In this document: positions 16,987-29,905 of the stretch, piece after piece
Numbering within the stretch: position 1 is the first letter of the stretch
How the letters are laid out: each line of letters begins with the position of its first letter
Source of the DNA: Nocardia amamiensis
GTDB taxonomy: Bacteria; Actinomycetota; Actinomycetes; Mycobacteriales; Mycobacteriaceae
Direction of reading: 5' to 3'
Length of the DNA stretch: 64,000 bases
NCBI RefSeq assembly: GCF_015477605.1
Contig: NZ_JADLQX010000004.1
Coordinates: 186,001-250,000 of the forward strand
Position numbers and translations under genes: made by a program
Notes under the pieces: generated by a model
The model's input: the letters and a program-made list of their open reading frames with translations, nothing else
Told to the model about the DNA's origin: nothing
Databases searched by the model: none

Positions 16987-18114
16987 TCAGTCGACGACGG
17001 TCAAGTCTTTGCTGGTGTGGGTGAGCAGTTCCGGGCCCCCTTCGCGCACCACGAGCGTGTCCTCGATCCGGACCCCGCCGCGGCCGGGAAAGTACACACC
17101 TGGTTCGACGGTCACCGCCACGCCAGACAGAAGTGTACCGGTTCCGGTTTTCGCGATTCCGGGCGCTTCGTGGATCTGCAACCCCACCCCGTGCCCGAGA
17201 CCGTGCACGAACAACTTGCCGTGCCCGGCGGCCTCGATCACCGCCCGCGACGCCGCGTCGACGTCGGCCACCGGCACCCCGGGGCGCAGCGCGTCGCGCC
17301 CGGCCCGCTGCGCCTGCTGGACCAGCGCGTACACCTCGCGCTGCCAGTCGGTCGGCGCGCCGAGCACGAAGGTGCGGGTCATGTCCGAGTGGTAGCCGCC
17401 GACCACGGCGCCGAAGTCCAGCTTGACGAAGTCGCCCGCCGCCAGCACGGCATCGGTCGGCCGGTGATGCGGGACAGCCGAGTTCGCCCCGGTCGCCACG
17501 ATGGTCTCGAACGACACCGCTTCGGCGCCGTGCTCGAACATGGCCCATTCCAGATCTCGGGCCACCTGGCGCTCGGTGCGGCCCGGCCGCAGTCCGCCAC
17601 GTTCCAGAAGAGAGGCGAGACCGGCGTCGCCCGCCGCGCACGCCGCCCGCAACTGCTCGACTTCGTAGGCGTCCTTGACCATGCGCAACTGCTCGACCAA
17701 CCCGGGCGTCGCGACGAGGTCGAGACCGGTCCGCTGCTCGAGAAAGCCGCGATGCTGGTCGACGGTGACGACATGGCTTTCGAAGCCGACCCGGCCGAGT
17801 TGCCACTCCCCGGCCAGTTGCACGATCCGGCGCGCGGTGGCCCGCGCGATCTCCGCCCGCAGGTCAGGGACCTGCTCGGCGACTTGGACGCGGTACCGGC
17901 CGTCGGTGCCGATCACGCTGCGGTCCTCGGCGGCGCGGGTGTCCCAGGAGTGCACCAGCAGCGCCGCGTTGGAACCGGTGAACCCGGTCAGGTACCTGAT
18001 GTTCACCAGATCGGTGACCAGCAGGGCGTCCACCCTGTTCTCCACCAGCAGGCTGCGCAGCGCTCCACGCCGTGCCGCGTAGTCGGGCGCGTGGCCCTGG
18101 TGATCGGAACACAT
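16987..18114 (-). CDS. pepQ: Xaa-Pro aminopeptidase/dipeptidase (M24 family)
   Basis: Cuts peptide bonds next to proline. The 375 residues have the creatinase-like N-terminal domain (NIRYLTGFTGSNAALLV) and a pita-bread M24 catalytic domain with the metal ligands in KLDFGAVVGGYHSDMTRTFV (two Asp), GLGHGVGLQIHEAP (His) and VTVEPGVYFPGRGGVRIEDT (two Glu). It is first in the pepQ-efp-nusB cluster, as in M. tuberculosis Rv2535c. Processing of proline peptides next to the polyproline elongation factor is a known and suggestive arrangement. Confidence 0.94.
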   Translation of the reverse strand: MCSDHQGHAPDYAARRGALRSLLVENRVDALLVTDLVNIRYLTGFTGSNAALLVHSWDTRAAEDRSVIGTDGRYRVQVAEQVPDLRAEIARATARRIVQLAGEWQLGRVGFESHVVTVDQHRGFLEQRTGLDLVATPGLVEQLRMVKDAYEVEQLRAACAAGDAGLASLLERGGLRPGRTERQVARDLEWAMFEHGAEAVSFETIVATGANSAVPHHRPTDAVLAAGDFVKLDFGAVVGGYHSDMTRTFVLGAPTDWQREVYALVQQAQRAGRDALRPGVPVADVDAASRAVIEAAGHGKLFVHGLGHGVGLQIHEAPGIAKTGTGTLLSGVAVTVEPGVYFPGRGGVRIEDTLVVREGGPELLTHTSKDLTVVD

Positions 18115-18232
18115 GGGTCAAAACTACCGCCGACACGCCGCGGGCCGACACGCAACACGTGCTCGATGCGCCGCCCGCGGGTCCTGATTACGCGGTATGC
18201 GCTGGAATGGACTGGCGCCCAGGAGATCTCGT

Positions 18233-18270
18233 TTGTGAACACGACAGTGCGGAGCATTCGCTGTTCACAA
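18233..18270. promoter_or_regulatory. Long inverted repeat in the pepQ/prepilin-peptidase divergent region
   Basis: TTGTGAACA (18233-18241) and TGTTCACAA (18262-18270) are a perfect 9-bp inverted repeat with a 20-bp spacer, about two helical turns. A second inverted pair, CACAA...TTGTG, overlaps the right arm. This could be a double operator site or a hairpin. Confidence 0.4.
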
Positions 18271-18338
18271 TCGCTCATGTTGTGCACATTTCGGCCCGGC
18301 GGGGCCTCCGGGCATCGATGCGGTGCCAGCGTGGAGGC

Positions 18339-18812
18339 ATGTCTCGTTTCGCGTTCACCGCTTTCGCCGCATGGTGTGCGGTATTGACCGTGCTCGACCT
18401 CCGGGAACGACGCCTGCCCAACAGACTGACCGGTTTCGGCGCGCTGGCGGTGCTCGGATACGCACTGATCACAGGGCAATTCACGGTCGCAGCACTCGGC
18501 GCGACATTCCTCGTTACGCCGTATCTACTGGTGCACCTGGCCGCGCCCGCCGCGCTCGGCGCGGGAGACGTCAAACTCGCGCTCGGCCTGGGCGGGGCGG
18601 CCGCGCTCGGCGGTGCCCACACGTGGGTCTGGGCGGCGCTCGGCGCACCGGCGCTCACTGCCTGCATCGCGTCCGCGGCGCTGGCCGCTCGGCGCGTGCG
18701 CACGGCGTTCATCGGCAGCCCGGCCGGCACCCAGCTCACCGTGCCGCACGGGCCCTCGATGTGCCTGTCGACGTTGCTCGTTCTCGCATCGCCGGTCATG
18801 GACTCGGGCTGA
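18339..18812 (+). CDS. A24-family prepilin peptidase
   Basis: A polytopic aspartyl protease of 157 residues that cleaves (and may methylate) type IV or Flp pilin precursors. The first catalytic Asp is in TVLDLRERRLPN (Asp20) and the second in the GXGD motif GAGDVK (Asp77). About six hydrophobic segments are present, and the long zinc-binding N-terminal methylase domain is absent, so it is a short TadV-like form. ATG 18339 has TGGAGG upstream. It is the counterpart of M. tuberculosis Rv2551c. No pilin or assembly ATPase is in this window. Confidence 0.88.
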   Translation: MSRFAFTAFAAWCAVLTVLDLRERRLPNRLTGFGALAVLGYALITGQFTVAALGATFLVTPYLLVHLAAPAALGAGDVKLALGLGGAAALGGAHTWVWAALGAPALTACIASAALAARRVRTAFIGSPAGTQLTVPHGPSMCLSTLLVLASPVMDSG

Positions 18813-19035
18813 GCCCGCTGCGTGGCACCGCCGCGTCCCGTTCGAGGCGCGAGCAGGACAACCCGGCGGCCGGATGGTGAAGCCAGCAAATACAGCGCAA
18901 TTCGTCGGTACCATCAATCGCAGGCAACGACTTCCCCGAGCAGCCGCTCGAGCTGGGGTAGCGAGCTACGGCCCTCGGCGAGTTGCCGCTCGAGTGCGCC
19001 AGGACAGCGATGCAGCGTCGACAAGGAGCCGCCGA

Positions 19036-19917
19036 GTGAATCCGAGGCATCCATCGCGGAGGCCGATCGTCGTGGGATCCGACGGGTCCGCCGAGTCGAT
19101 AGTCGCGGTGCGCTGGGCGGCCCAGACCGCCGCCCTGCACGACGCACCCCTGCACATCCAGCTCGTCATGGAGTCGTCGCCGGCCGCCGACACCAACGAT
19201 CCGCCACGCCCGGCCGCGCTGCTGCGGGTGCGAGAAGCGGATGAGGCGATGGAACGCGCCGCGAGCGCGGCCGAAGCCGCCGCGCACGCGGTACGCGATA
19301 TCGCCATCGGCACCGAGATCCGCACCGCGCACGTCGCCACCGCCTTGATCGAGCGCTCCCGGACCGCGGCAATGCTGGTAGTCGGCACGCGCGGTGCCGG
19401 CCGGATCCAGCGCGTACTGCTCGGGTCGGTCAGCACGGCCGTCGCGCGGGACGCGGACTGCCCGGTCGCCGTGGTGCCGTCCGAGGCGCCGCTGTGGGAC
19501 CGGGCGAGCACCTGCCCGGTCGTCGTCGGGGTGGACGGTTCGGGCGCCGAGCAGGCCGCCATCGAGGTGGCCGTGACCGAGGCATCCCTGCGCGGGGTCG
19601 AACTGGTGGCGGTGCACACCGGGGGCGAGATCGAGCCGCCCGCGGCGACCGGCAGCGACTGGACGGAGCTGCGCCGGACCGAGGAGGCAGTGCTGGCCAC
19701 GCGCCTGGCCGGATGGCAGGAGCGGTACCCGGAGGTGCCCATCCGGCGTGAGGTCGTCCGCGACCGTCCGGAGCGCCGGCTGCTCGAACGCTCGCGTGAA
19801 GGTCAACTGCTCGTCGTGGGCAAACGCGGTCGCGGTGTCCTGGGCCGTCTGCTGTTCGGCTCGGTCGGCGAAGCACTGCTGCGGTCGGTGGACCGCGCCA
19901 TCGTGATCGCCCGCTGA
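19036..19917 (+). CDS. Tandem universal stress protein
   Basis: A 293-residue protein with two Usp domains, about residues 10-145 and 155-293. Each ends in the ATP-binding motif G-X2-G-X9-[17 protein letters not shown] in the first and [15 protein letters not shown] in the second, so both halves probably bind ATP. Mycobacterial relatives respond to hypoxia and redox stress. GTG 19036 is preceded by AAGGAG; the longer open frame has no family match. No DosR-type box was recognised upstream. It stands alone between the prepilin peptidase and aroC. Confidence 0.93.
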   Translation: MNPRHPSRRPIVVGSDGSAESIVAVRWAAQTAALHDAPLHIQLVMESSPAADTNDPPRPAALLRVREADEAMERAASAAEAAAHAVRDIAIGTEIRTAHVATALIERSRTAAMLVVGTRGAGRIQRVLLGSVSTAVARDADCPVAVVPSEAPLWDRASTCPVVVGVDGSGAEQAAIEVAVTEASLRGVELVAVHTGGEIEPPAATGSDWTELRRTEEAVLATRLAGWQERYPEVPIRREVVRDRPERRLLERSREGQLLVVGKRGRGVLGRLLFGSVGEALLRSVDRAIVIAR

Positions 19918-20011
19918 CCCGCCGCACGCGTTCCGATCCGCCGCCGACGTGCGCGTCGTCACGGCGGGCCGCATTCCGAACCATGGGCGCCGACATGGGA
20001 GGATGGACCAC

Positions 20012-21216
20012 GTGCTGCGTTGGATAACTGCCGGAGAATCCCATGGTCCCGCTCTCGTCGCCATCCTGGAGGGGATGGTGGCAGGCGTCGAGGTGACATC
20101 CGAGGAGATCTCCGCGCAGCTGGCGCGCCGCAGGCTGGGATACGGGCGCGGCGCACGGATGAAGTTCGAGGCCGACAAGGTCACCGTCATCGGCGGCGTG
20201 CGGCACGGACGCACGATGGGCGGCCCGGTCGCCATCGAGGTCGCGAACTCCGAGTGGCCGAAGTGGGTCACCGTGATGTCGGCCGACCCGGTCGATCCGG
20301 CCGAGCTCGCCGAACTGGCTCGCAACGCTCCATTGACCCGGCCCCGCCCGGGCCACGCCGACTATTCCGGCATGCTCAAGTACAACTTCGACGACGCCCG
20401 CAATGTGCTCGAGCGCGCCAGCGCCAGGGAGACCGCCGCTCGCGTGGCGGCGGGCACCGTGGCGCGCAACTTCCTGCGCCAGGCGTTCGGCGTCGAGGTC
20501 GTCTCGCATGTGGTCTCCATCGGCACCGCGCAGAACACGTCGGGCATCGTGCCGACCGCCGCCGATCTCGCCGCGGTGGACGAGAGCCCCGTGCGCGCGT
20601 TCGACAAGGATGCCGAGGCGGCGATGATCGCCGAGATCGAGGCGGCCAAGAAGGACGGCGACACGCTCGGCGGCGTCGTCGAGGTGATCATCGAGGGCCT
20701 TCCCGTCGGCCTCGGCTCGTTCACCAGCGGCGAGAACCGCCTGGACTCGCGGCTCGCGGCCGCGCTCATGGGGATCCAGGCGATCAAGGGCGTCGAGGTC
20801 GGCGACGGCTTCGAGACCGCGCGCCGCCGCGGCAGCCAGGCGCACGACGAGATGCGGCCAGGTCCGGACGGAGTGCTGCGCTCCACCAACCGCGCCGGCG
20901 GCTTGGAAGGCGGCATGACCAACGGCGAGGCGCTGCGCGTGCGTGCCGCGATGAAGCCGATCTCCACGGTGCCGCGCGCACTGTCCACCGTCGACATGAC
21001 CACCGGCGCCGAAGCGGTGGCCATCCACCAGCGCTCGGACGTGTGCGCCGTGCCCGCCGCGGGTGTGGTCGCCGAATCCATGGTGGCGCTGGTCGTGGCG
21101 CAGGCCGCGCTGGAGAAGTTCGGCGGCGACTCGCTCACCGAGACGGCCGAGAACATCACCAGCTACGTCAAGCGCATCAGCACCCGCCCCCACGTGCCCG
21201 CGGACAGTCGGTCGCA

Positions 21217-21220
<4 letters not shown>
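20012..21220 (+). CDS. aroC: Chorismate synthase
   Basis: Final shikimate-pathway enzyme; it converts EPSP to chorismate using reduced FMN. The 402 residues start [20 protein letters not shown], the first signature. Also visible are [37 protein letters not shown] (second signature region) and the C-terminal [22 protein letters not shown] 20012 has GGAGG nine bases upstream; the ATG nine bases earlier directly abuts that GGAGG and is unlikely. It overlaps aroK by ATGA. Confidence 0.97.
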
Positions 21221-23228
<2,008 letters not shown>

Positions 23229-23272
23229 GCCGGTTCCGGTCGCGGGGCGGCCGTGCACACTGCTCCGGATAG

Positions 23273-23309
23273 ACGAACGGCGCGCCCCACCCGGGGACGC
23301 GCCGTTCGT
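23273..23309. terminator. Bidirectional terminator between aroB and the membrane-protein gene
   Basis: ACGAACGGCGCG (23273-23284) and CGCGCCGTTCGT (23298-23309) form a perfect 12-bp stem with a 13-base loop. It lies in the convergent gap and can serve both strands. No U-tract follows, which is common in high-GC actinobacteria. Confidence 0.8.
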
Positions 23310-23316
23310 GGTCGGC

Positions 23317-23796
23317 TCAGACCGCGCTGCCCGCGGCGGAGTACATCGACGGCGGCGTGGACCGGCCCTTGCCGCCCTGCCGCTCGGCCAGCATGCGCCC
23401 GATGCCGACGCCGATCAGCGCGGGCACGAAAATCAGCAGGATGATGAACGACGCGCCCGCCGTCACTTCGAAGAGCAGGCCGTTGTCACCGAGATCGAAC
23501 CGGGGCAGCCAGTCCAGGACCCAGGCGACCAGACCGCTGCCGACACCACCCGCGACAGCCGCTTTCAGCCACAGCAGGGTCAGATCGGCTCCCCGTTCCG
23601 GGTCCGGGGTGGTGGCACGGTCCCTGCGGCCGTCGAGCACACCCCAGGCCACGATGGCCGCGAGCAGCACGATCAGGCACAGAATCCGCATCAGCGCGCC
23701 GTGTGTCGGCCAGTACACCATCGCGAAACCGAGCACGGCCCGCATCGCTACCACCAGCGCGCCGAGCACGACGGCCCGCAGCAACCAAGAATTCAT
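23317..23796 (-). CDS. Four-helix membrane protein (B-4DMT / Rv2536-like)
   Basis: A protein of about 159 residues with four predicted membrane segments: WLLRAVVLGALVVAMRAVLGFAM, MRILCLIVLLAAIVAWGVL, LWLKAAVAGGVGSGLVAWVLDWL and ASFIILLIFVPALIGVGIG. A short charged loop (DGRRDRATTPDPERGAD) follows the second. This pattern and the location beside aroB match Rv2536, annotated as a B-4DMT-family transporter. Substrate unknown. ATG 23796 and ATG 23808 are both possible; neither has a clear Shine-Dalgarno. Confidence 0.75.
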   Translation of the reverse strand: MNSWLLRAVVLGALVVAMRAVLGFAMVYWPTHGALMRILCLIVLLAAIVAWGVLDGRRDRATTPDPERGADLTLLWLKAAVAGGVGSGLVAWVLDWLPRFDLGDNGLLFEVTAGASFIILLIFVPALIGVGIGRMLAERQGGKGRSTPPSMYSAAGSAV

Positions 23797-23846
23797 GCGA
23801 AACACCATAGCTGTGTTTTCTGGTAGCGCCTATGGAGCCGGGTGTC

Positions 23847-24101
23847 TCAGTTGGACGGAACCCAAAGGTCGTACCTGCCGCTACCGTCATTCCGCGGAAC
23901 GCACTGCGCCCGATCATTCCAGAGCGGCGCGTCCTTCAGGCAGCTTGCCAGCGAGACGTTCGACGCCGAAGGCACGCAGTGGAACCCCCAGGTCGGCTGC
24001 GCTGATGCGCAGCCATCGGCTTTGGCCGCCGGCTGTCCGCCGAACACGAACGCAGACGCGGCGATCGCCATCGCGGCGACGACCGCTATACGAATGAACA
24101 C
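23847..24101 (-). CDS. Small secreted cysteine-containing protein
   Basis: An 84-residue protein with a signal peptide (basic FIRIAVVAAMAIAASAFVFGG, likely cleavage after PAAKADG or nearby) and a mature part of about 55 residues. Four Cys, in GCASAQ, FHCVP, ASCLKD and AQCVPR, could form two disulfides. GTG 24101 is preceded by GGGGGAG. No family is recognised. It is separate from the aroE operon downstream on the same strand. Confidence 0.65.
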   Translation of the reverse strand: MFIRIAVVAAMAIAASAFVFGGQPAAKADGCASAQPTWGFHCVPSASNVSLASCLKDAPLWNDRAQCVPRNDGSGRYDLWVPSN

Positions 24102-24194
24102 AACGCTCCCCCTATCGTTGAAATACATTGGACAGCAGACTAATACGACCGTCACGTCAGCGGAAGAGCACGGCCGCCACGAACAGATCTGGTA

Positions 24195-25022
24195 TCAGGT
24201 TTCGGGTCGATGCCCCTCGTTCAGCGCAGCCGCCATCTCGGCGCGCGGCGCAGGCTGCCCGGTGAACAGCTCGACCTGCCCGTATGCCTGATTCAGCAGC
24301 ATCTGCAGACCGCTGACCACCGTGTGCCCGGCCCGCGCCACGGCCTCGGCGAGCGGTGTCGGCCACGGGTTGTAGATCGCGTCGAGGACCACCGGGGCCG
24401 CTGCCACCGGAGCCGCCACGGCCGCGGCCGCCGCCGCGGGGATCGTGCTCACCACGGCTCCTGCCGCTGCGCATACCGCAGCGAGGGACTCGGCATCGAA
24501 TCCGGTCAATGACGCGGTCATCCCCAGCCGCTCGGCAAGGTCCAGCGCACCGCGTGCCCGTCCGGCATCCCGCGCGACCACGGTCACCGACTTCGCGCCC
24601 AGCTCCGACAAGGCCAGCAGCGCGGGCCGCGCGGTGCCGCCCGCGCCCAGCACCACGCCCTCGGTCACGCTGGTGACACCACCGCCGCGGAGCGCGCCCA
24701 GCACACCGTCGACGTCGGTGCAGTCGGCCAGCCAGCCTGCGTCGGTGCGGACCAAAGTGTTGGCCGATCCGACCAGCACGGCCCGATTGGTGCGCTCATC
24801 CGCGTGGGCCAGTGCCGCTTCCTTGCCGGGCATGGTCACCGAGAGCCCGACCCATTCCGGCCCGAGCCCGTCGACCAACCCGGGCAGCTGCTCGGCCGAG
24901 CATTCGATGCGCTCGTAGCTCCAGTTCAGCCCGAGCGCCCGATACGCGGCAAGGTGCAGCTGTGGCGATCGCGAGTGCGCGATCGGCTTGCCGAGCACCG
25001 CCGCCTTGCGACTATCGGCCAC
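24195..25022 (-). CDS. aroE: Shikimate dehydrogenase
   Basis: Reduces 3-dehydroshikimate with NADPH. The 275 residues carry the shikimate-binding GKPIAHSRSPQLHLAAYRALG at the start, the catalytic Lys in SVTMPGKEAALAHAD (near 70), TDVDGVLGAL, and the glycine-rich VLGAGGTARPALLAL for NADPH (near 125). The GTG start lies 11 bp inside the mltG end, so the two are coupled. Same order as M. tuberculosis Rv2552c-Rv2555c. Confidence 0.95.
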   Translation of the reverse strand: MADSRKAAVLGKPIAHSRSPQLHLAAYRALGLNWSYERIECSAEQLPGLVDGLGPEWVGLSVTMPGKEAALAHADERTNRAVLVGSANTLVRTDAGWLADCTDVDGVLGALRGGGVTSVTEGVVLGAGGTARPALLALSELGAKSVTVVARDAGRARGALDLAERLGMTASLTGFDAESLAAVCAAAGAVVSTIPAAAAAAVAAPVAAAPVVLDAIYNPWPTPLAEAVARAGHTVVSGLQMLLNQAYGQVELFTGQPAPRAEMAAALNEGHRPET

Positions 25023-26505
25023 CGCTGTCCCTGGAACTATCGAGGATGCCGCTGCGCTGCGCCCGTGCGATCAGGCGCAGATGCTCCTGATAGTCGTCGG
25101 TGAACAGGGTGGTGCCCTGCTTGTCGACGGTCACGAAGTACAGCCACGGCCCCGGCTCCGGATTCTCCATGGCACGCAACGCGTTCAACGACGGTGCGGC
25201 GATCGGGGTCTGGGGCAGGCCACGCATCGCATAGGTGTTCCAGGCGGTTTCCTGGGCGCGGTCGGCGTCGGTCGTCGCCACCTCGGTGCGATCCAGGGTG
25301 TAGTTCACCGTCGAGTCGAACTGCAGCATCTGGTCGACCCGCAGCCGGTTCACGATCACCCGCGCCACCTTGCCCATGTCCTCGGGTTTCGCCTCACGTT
25401 CCACCAGTGAGGCGGCGACCAGCGTCTCATACGGCGTCAGTTTCGTGTCGGCGCCGGACTGCAGCAGTCCGGTGGATTCATAGCTCGCCGCGCTCGCGGA
25501 CACCAATTGCCGCAAGATCTGCTCCGGCGTCCCGCTCGGATCGAAATCCCAAGTGCCCGCGGCGATGAGGCCTTCCAGCTGCCTCGTCCGGTCCGGGCAG
25601 TCCTTGACACCCTGCGTCGCCCACGCGGGCACCCCGAGCGCAGCCAGGTCCAGACTCGCGCCCGCGGCATCGAGCTGTTCGTAGGTCACGCACTTCTGGT
25701 CGGCGCCGGTGCCGATGCAGCTGGCCTCCGCGATCTTGCGGTAGATGCCGTCGTACCGCCCACCGGTGCTCATGTCGTGTTGGTCGTGCAGCAGCCGCCC
25801 CTCGGAGACGACCAAGTTCCCGACCCTCGACTGCTTGCCGACCAAGGCGGACACTGCCTCCGCCGCGGGGCTGCGGCTGGGTATGGCGTAGAAGCCGGGC
25901 TGCACCGTGTTCATGCTCGAATTGCGCACGGCCGCTTCATAGAACGCGCCCGTGCTCGCGACCACACCACGCTCGACCATGGTCGCCGCGATCTGCTGGG
26001 AGGTGTCGCCGGGATGCACCTGCACCACCACCAGCGGTCCGGCCGGGCCCGCGTAGTCGTCCGGGGCGCCGAGGCTGTCGACGAGCTTCATCCCCGCGAA
26101 GATCGCGGCGCCGGCGAACAGGAGCACGAAGACGCCGGTGACCATCCATAGGCTCCTGCGCCGTCGCTTGCGCTGGACGGCCTTGCGGGAGGCAGCGCGG
26201 GAACGCCTGCCGCGCCGCGAGCGGGTAGGACCTTCCGGCTGGACACGCTTCGGGCGGCGCGACGTCTCCTGCCGAGCGGCCTTCGGGCGCCCGCCCCCGC
26301 GCCGCGGAGCGGGCGGTGGCGGCGCGGGTGGCTCGTCGTCGTCATCCACGTAGCGCGGGATGACAGCGGTGTCGTCGTCGTAATCGTCGTAGTCGTCGTA
26401 CGTGTCGTCCTCGTGCGCGGCCCAAGCCTGGTCGTCCCTGCGGTAACGCCGATCAGCTTCGCGCTGTCGGAACAGTTCCTCGGCCCGCGCCCACCGATCC
26501 GTCAT
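25012..26505 (-). CDS. mltG: Endolytic transglycosylase MltG (YceG-like)
   Basis: Cuts nascent peptidoglycan glycan strands at the membrane. In 497 residues: a disordered cytoplasmic N-terminus of about 120 residues, first Asp/Tyr-rich ([14 protein letters not shown]) and then basic; one membrane helix ([21 protein letters not shown], near 130-150); a LysM-like part; and the YceG catalytic domain with the Glu in [25 protein letters not shown] and [24 protein letters not shown] 26505 overlaps the ruvX stop by ATGA, which rules out the longer frame. Confidence 0.94.
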   Translation of the reverse strand: MTDRWARAEELFRQREADRRYRRDDQAWAAHEDDTYDDYDDYDDDTAVIPRYVDDDDEPPAPPPPAPRRGGGRPKAARQETSRRPKRVQPEGPTRSRRGRRSRAASRKAVQRKRRRRSLWMVTGVFVLLFAGAAIFAGMKLVDSLGAPDDYAGPAGPLVVVQVHPGDTSQQIAATMVERGVVASTGAFYEAAVRNSSMNTVQPGFYAIPSRSPAAEAVSALVGKQSRVGNLVVSEGRLLHDQHDMSTGGRYDGIYRKIAEASCIGTGADQKCVTYEQLDAAGASLDLAALGVPAWATQGVKDCPDRTRQLEGLIAAGTWDFDPSGTPEQILRQLVSASAASYESTGLLQSGADTKLTPYETLVAASLVEREAKPEDMGKVARVIVNRLRVDQMLQFDSTVNYTLDRTEVATTDADRAQETAWNTYAMRGLPQTPIAAPSLNALRAMENPEPGPWLYFVTVDKQGTTLFTDDYQEHLRLIARAQRSGILDSSRDSGGR

Positions 26506-27065
26506 GCATCGTCTCCGGACGACGCGGAACGTCCCGTTTCCACCGACCTCAACACCGCACTCCGTTCGTCCAACCATCCTTGCAGGATCGACACGGCCGC
26601 CGCCTGATCGATCACCTGCCGCTGGCCACGCGCGCGAACTCCACTGTCCCGCAATGCACGTGCAGCAGACACCGTAGTCAAACGTTCGTCGGAAAGCCGG
26701 ACCGGTACCGGCGCGACAGCAGCCCGCAATCGCTCAGCGAATGCGGTGGCCAGCGTAGCCGCAGTGCCATTCTCCCCGCGCAATGTTCGCGGTAATCCCA
26801 CGATGACCTCGACGGCTTCATACTCCCGCACAATTTCGGCAATTCTTCCGATATCGGGTGCGGGGGCCTCGCGGTGCCGCTGCTTCGCCCGCGGCACGGT
26901 CTCCACCGGCGTGGCGAGAATGCCGTCGGGATCGCACGCCGCGACCCCGATCCGGACACTGCCGACGTCGACACCGATCCGTCTGCCTCGACCGGGATCG
27001 GTGGCGGGATGCGGACGGTCGGCGCCGCGGCACGCCGACCCCCGCGGTTCTCCGGAGTCGCCCAT
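26502..27065 (-). CDS. ruvX: Putative pre-16S rRNA nuclease / Holliday-junction resolvase-like RuvX (YqgF)
   Basis: RNase H-fold nuclease that matures the 16S rRNA 5' end in E. coli. In 187 residues: a 28-residue extension, then [21 protein letters not shown] with the first catalytic Asp, [16 protein letters not shown] with the middle motif, and [16 protein letters not shown] carrying the Asp/Glu. The final motif is [17 protein letters not shown] 27065 overlaps the alaS TGA; a GTG one codon upstream is also possible. Confidence 0.94.
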   Translation of the reverse strand: MGDSGEPRGSACRGADRPHPATDPGRGRRIGVDVGSVRIGVAACDPDGILATPVETVPRAKQRHREAPAPDIGRIAEIVREYEAVEVIVGLPRTLRGENGTAATLATAFAERLRAAVAPVPVRLSDERLTTVSAARALRDSGVRARGQRQVIDQAAAVSILQGWLDERSAVLRSVETGRSASSGDDA

Positions 27066-29734
27066 CACCCGGCTAGTTCGGCCACCCGCGCGCGGACCGC
27101 GGCCAGGCCCGCCGGAATGCCGGAGGGATCCGATCCGGCGCCCTGGGCCATCTCCGGCTTGCCGCCGCCCCGTCCAGCGATGCTCGGGCCGAAGCTGCCG
27201 ACCAGGTCCCCGGCCTTGATGCCGAACTCCTGGGCGGGCTTGTTCACGGCGACCACGAACGGCACCTTGCCGTCGGTGTTGCCGAGCAGCACCACCACGG
27301 CGGGCTCACTACCGAACCGGCCGCGGATATCGGTGGCCAGCGTCCGCAGATCCCCTGCGGGCACGCCTTCCGGCGCGGCCACGGCGACCAGCAGCAGACG
27401 ACCGATCCGCTCGGCCTCGTCGGCGAACTTGCCCGCCGAGGAGAGCACCGCGGCCATCTTGGTGCGCTCGAGCTCCTTCTCGGCCGCCTTGAGCCGCTCC
27501 ACCAGCTGCTCGACGCGCCCGGGCACCTCCTCCGAGGGCACCTTCAGCGCGGAGGCGACACCGGCGAGCAGGGCACGCTCCTTGGCCAGGTACTTGTAGG
27601 AGTCCAGGCCGACGAACGCCTCGACACGGCGCACGCCGGAGCCGACCGACGACTCACCGAGGACGGTGATCGGGCCGATCTGCGAGGAATGCTGCACGTG
27701 CGTGCCACCGCACAGCTCCATGGAGAACGGGCCACCGATCTCCACCACGCGGACCTCGTTGCCGTAGTTCTCGCCGAAGAGGGCGAGCGCGCCCATCTGC
27801 TTGGCCTTCGGCAGGTCGGTCACGAAGGTGTTCACCGGGAAGTCGGCGCCGACCGCGTCGTTGGACACGGCCTCGATGTCGGCCTTCTGCTGTTCGGACA
27901 GCTGGCCCTGCCAGTTGAAGTCGAAGCGCAAGTAGCCCGGCTTGTTCAGCGAGCCCGCCTGCACCGCGTTCGGGCCGAGCACTTGCCGCAGCGCGGCGTG
28001 CACCATGTGCGTGCCCGAATGGCCCTGCGTGGCACCGCTCCGCCAGGCCGGGTCGGCCTGCGCGAGGACGACATCGCCCTCGGTGATCTGACCGTGTTCC
28101 ACCCTGGTCTTGTGCACCCACAGCTTCTTGGCGATCTTTTGCACGTCGTTCACCCGCAGCTTCAGGCCCGAGGACGCGGTGATGCTGCCGCGGTCGGCGA
28201 TCTGGCCGCCGGACTCGGCGTAGAGCGGGCTGCGGTCCAGGATCACCTCGACGTCCTGGCCCGCGGTCGCGGTCGGCACCCGCACGCCGTCGGCGATCAA
28301 GGCCAGCACGGTGGCTTCGGAGGTCAGCTCGTCGAAACCGGTGAACTCGGTGGCGCCGCGGTCGACCAGCTCCTTGTAGATGGTGAGGTCCGCGTGCGCG
28401 TGCTTGCGCGCCTGAGCGTCCTCCTTGGCGCGCTGGCGCTGCTCGGCCATGAGCGAGCGGAAGCCCTCCTCGTCGACCGACAGTCCGGCCTCGGCGGCCA
28501 TCTCCAGGGTCAGATCGAGGGGGAAGCCGTAGGTGTCGTGCAGGGTGAACGCGTCCGCCCCGGCGATCCTCGTGCCGCCCTCGGCCTTCACCGCGGCGGC
28601 GGTGTTGTCGAACAGGGTGGAGCCGGTGTTCAGCGTCTTGAGGAACGCCGTCTCCTCGCCCACGGCGACGGTCTCGATGCGACGGAAGTCGGTAGCCAGC
28701 TCCGGGTAGGAGGGGGCCATGAGATCGCTCACGACCTTCATGAACTCGCCCATCACCGGCTTCTCGGCGCCGAGCAGCCGGGCCGAGCGCACGATGCGGC
28801 GCAGCAGGCGGCGCAGCACGTAGCCGCGGCCGTCGTTGCCCGGATTGACCCCGTCGGAGATCAGCATGGCGGCGCTGCGGGCGTGGTCGGCGATCACGCG
28901 GAAGCGAACGTCGTCCTCGTGCCGCACGCCGTAGGAGCGCCCGGTCAGCTCCTCGGCCTTGTCGATGATCGGGCGCAGCAGGTCGGTCTCGTAGACGTTG
29001 TCCACGCCCTGCAGCAGCAAGGCGATCCGCTCCACGCCCATGCCGGTGTCGATGTTCTTCTTCGGCAGCGACCCGACTGGCGGGTGACCCAGCTTCGGGC
29101 TCAGCTCGCCGCGGACGTCCTGCATGAAGACGAGATTCCAGATCTCGAGGTAGCGGTCCTCGTCGGCGACCGGGCCGCCGTCACGGCCGTGCTCGGGTCC
29201 GCGGTCGTAGTAGATCTCCGAGCAGGGACCGCCCGGGCCTGGCACGCCCATGTCCCAGTAGTTGTCTTTGCCGTCGCGGAACTGGATGCGTTCCTCGGGA
29301 ATGCCGGCGACCCGCTTCCAGATCTCGGCCGCCTCCGGGTCGTCCTGGTACACGGTCACCCAGATGCGCTCGGGATCGAATCCGTAACCGCCTTCGTCCT
29401 GCGGTTTGGAGATCAGCTCCCAGGCGAGGGTGATCGCCCCCTCCTTGAAGTAGTCACCGAAGGAGAAGTTTCCCGCCATCTGGAAGAACGTGTTGTGCCG
29501 CGTCGTGACGCCGACCTCTTCGATGTCGCCGGTGCGCACGCATTTCTGCACGCTGGTCGCCCGCGGGTAGGGCGGCGCCTCCTGACCCAGGAAGTACGGC
29601 TTGAACTGGACCATGCCTGCGTTGACGAACAGCAGGTTCGGGTCGGCCAGGATCAGCGAGGCACTCGGCACCTCGGTATGGCCGGCACGGAGGAAATGGT
29701 CCAGAAAACGCCGTCGGATCTCGTGGGTCTGCAC
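27065..29734 (-). CDS. alaS: Alanyl-tRNA synthetase
   Basis: Charges tRNA-Ala. The 889 residues contain all modules: the class II catalytic core ([68 protein letters not shown]), tRNA-recognition helices, the editing domain with zinc ligands [11 protein letters not shown] and [11 protein letters not shown], and the C-Ala tail ending with [22 protein letters not shown] residues ([16 protein letters not shown]). It heads the alaS-ruvX-mltG-aroE operon. A 171-bp gap separates it from rarA upstream. Confidence 0.97.
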   Translation of the reverse strand: MQTHEIRRRFLDHFLRAGHTEVPSASLILADPNLLFVNAGMVQFKPYFLGQEAPPYPRATSVQKCVRTGDIEEVGVTTRHNTFFQMAGNFSFGDYFKEGAITLAWELISKPQDEGGYGFDPERIWVTVYQDDPEAAEIWKRVAGIPEERIQFRDGKDNYWDMGVPGPGGPCSEIYYDRGPEHGRDGGPVADEDRYLEIWNLVFMQDVRGELSPKLGHPPVGSLPKKNIDTGMGVERIALLLQGVDNVYETDLLRPIIDKAEELTGRSYGVRHEDDVRFRVIADHARSAAMLISDGVNPGNDGRGYVLRRLLRRIVRSARLLGAEKPVMGEFMKVVSDLMAPSYPELATDFRRIETVAVGEETAFLKTLNTGSTLFDNTAAAVKAEGGTRIAGADAFTLHDTYGFPLDLTLEMAAEAGLSVDEEGFRSLMAEQRQRAKEDAQARKHAHADLTIYKELVDRGATEFTGFDELTSEATVLALIADGVRVPTATAGQDVEVILDRSPLYAESGGQIADRGSITASSGLKLRVNDVQKIAKKLWVHKTRVEHGQITEGDVVLAQADPAWRSGATQGHSGTHMVHAALRQVLGPNAVQAGSLNKPGYLRFDFNWQGQLSEQQKADIEAVSNDAVGADFPVNTFVTDLPKAKQMGALALFGENYGNEVRVVEIGGPFSMELCGGTHVQHSSQIGPITVLGESSVGSGVRRVEAFVGLDSYKYLAKERALLAGVASALKVPSEEVPGRVEQLVERLKAAEKELERTKMAAVLSSAGKFADEAERIGRLLLVAVAAPEGVPAGDLRTLATDIRGRFGSEPAVVVLLGNTDGKVPFVVAVNKPAQEFGIKAGDLVGSFGPSIAGRGGGKPEMAQGAGSDPSGIPAGLAAVRARVAELAG

Positions 29735-29905
29735 AGATATCCAGCCTACCGGTGCCGTGCACCCGAATATTCATCGACCGGCGTCGCCGCGCCGCTAGGA
29801 CCGGTCGGCGCTCCGACAGCTCGGTGTCGAAGGAGACCCCGACCGGATCGGGCAAGCCGGGCGTCTTGCCGAACCGATACCGAAGGTACTGGTTAACACG
29901 CGACC

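Noticed and set aside
27689..29896. 735-codon plus-strand open frame
   Set aside because: Antisense to alaS, whose catalytic and editing motifs are all present on the minus strand.
29735..29905. T-box or other riboswitch before alaS
   Set aside because: No T-box sequence, specifier arrangement or terminator/antiterminator pair could be found in the short leader.
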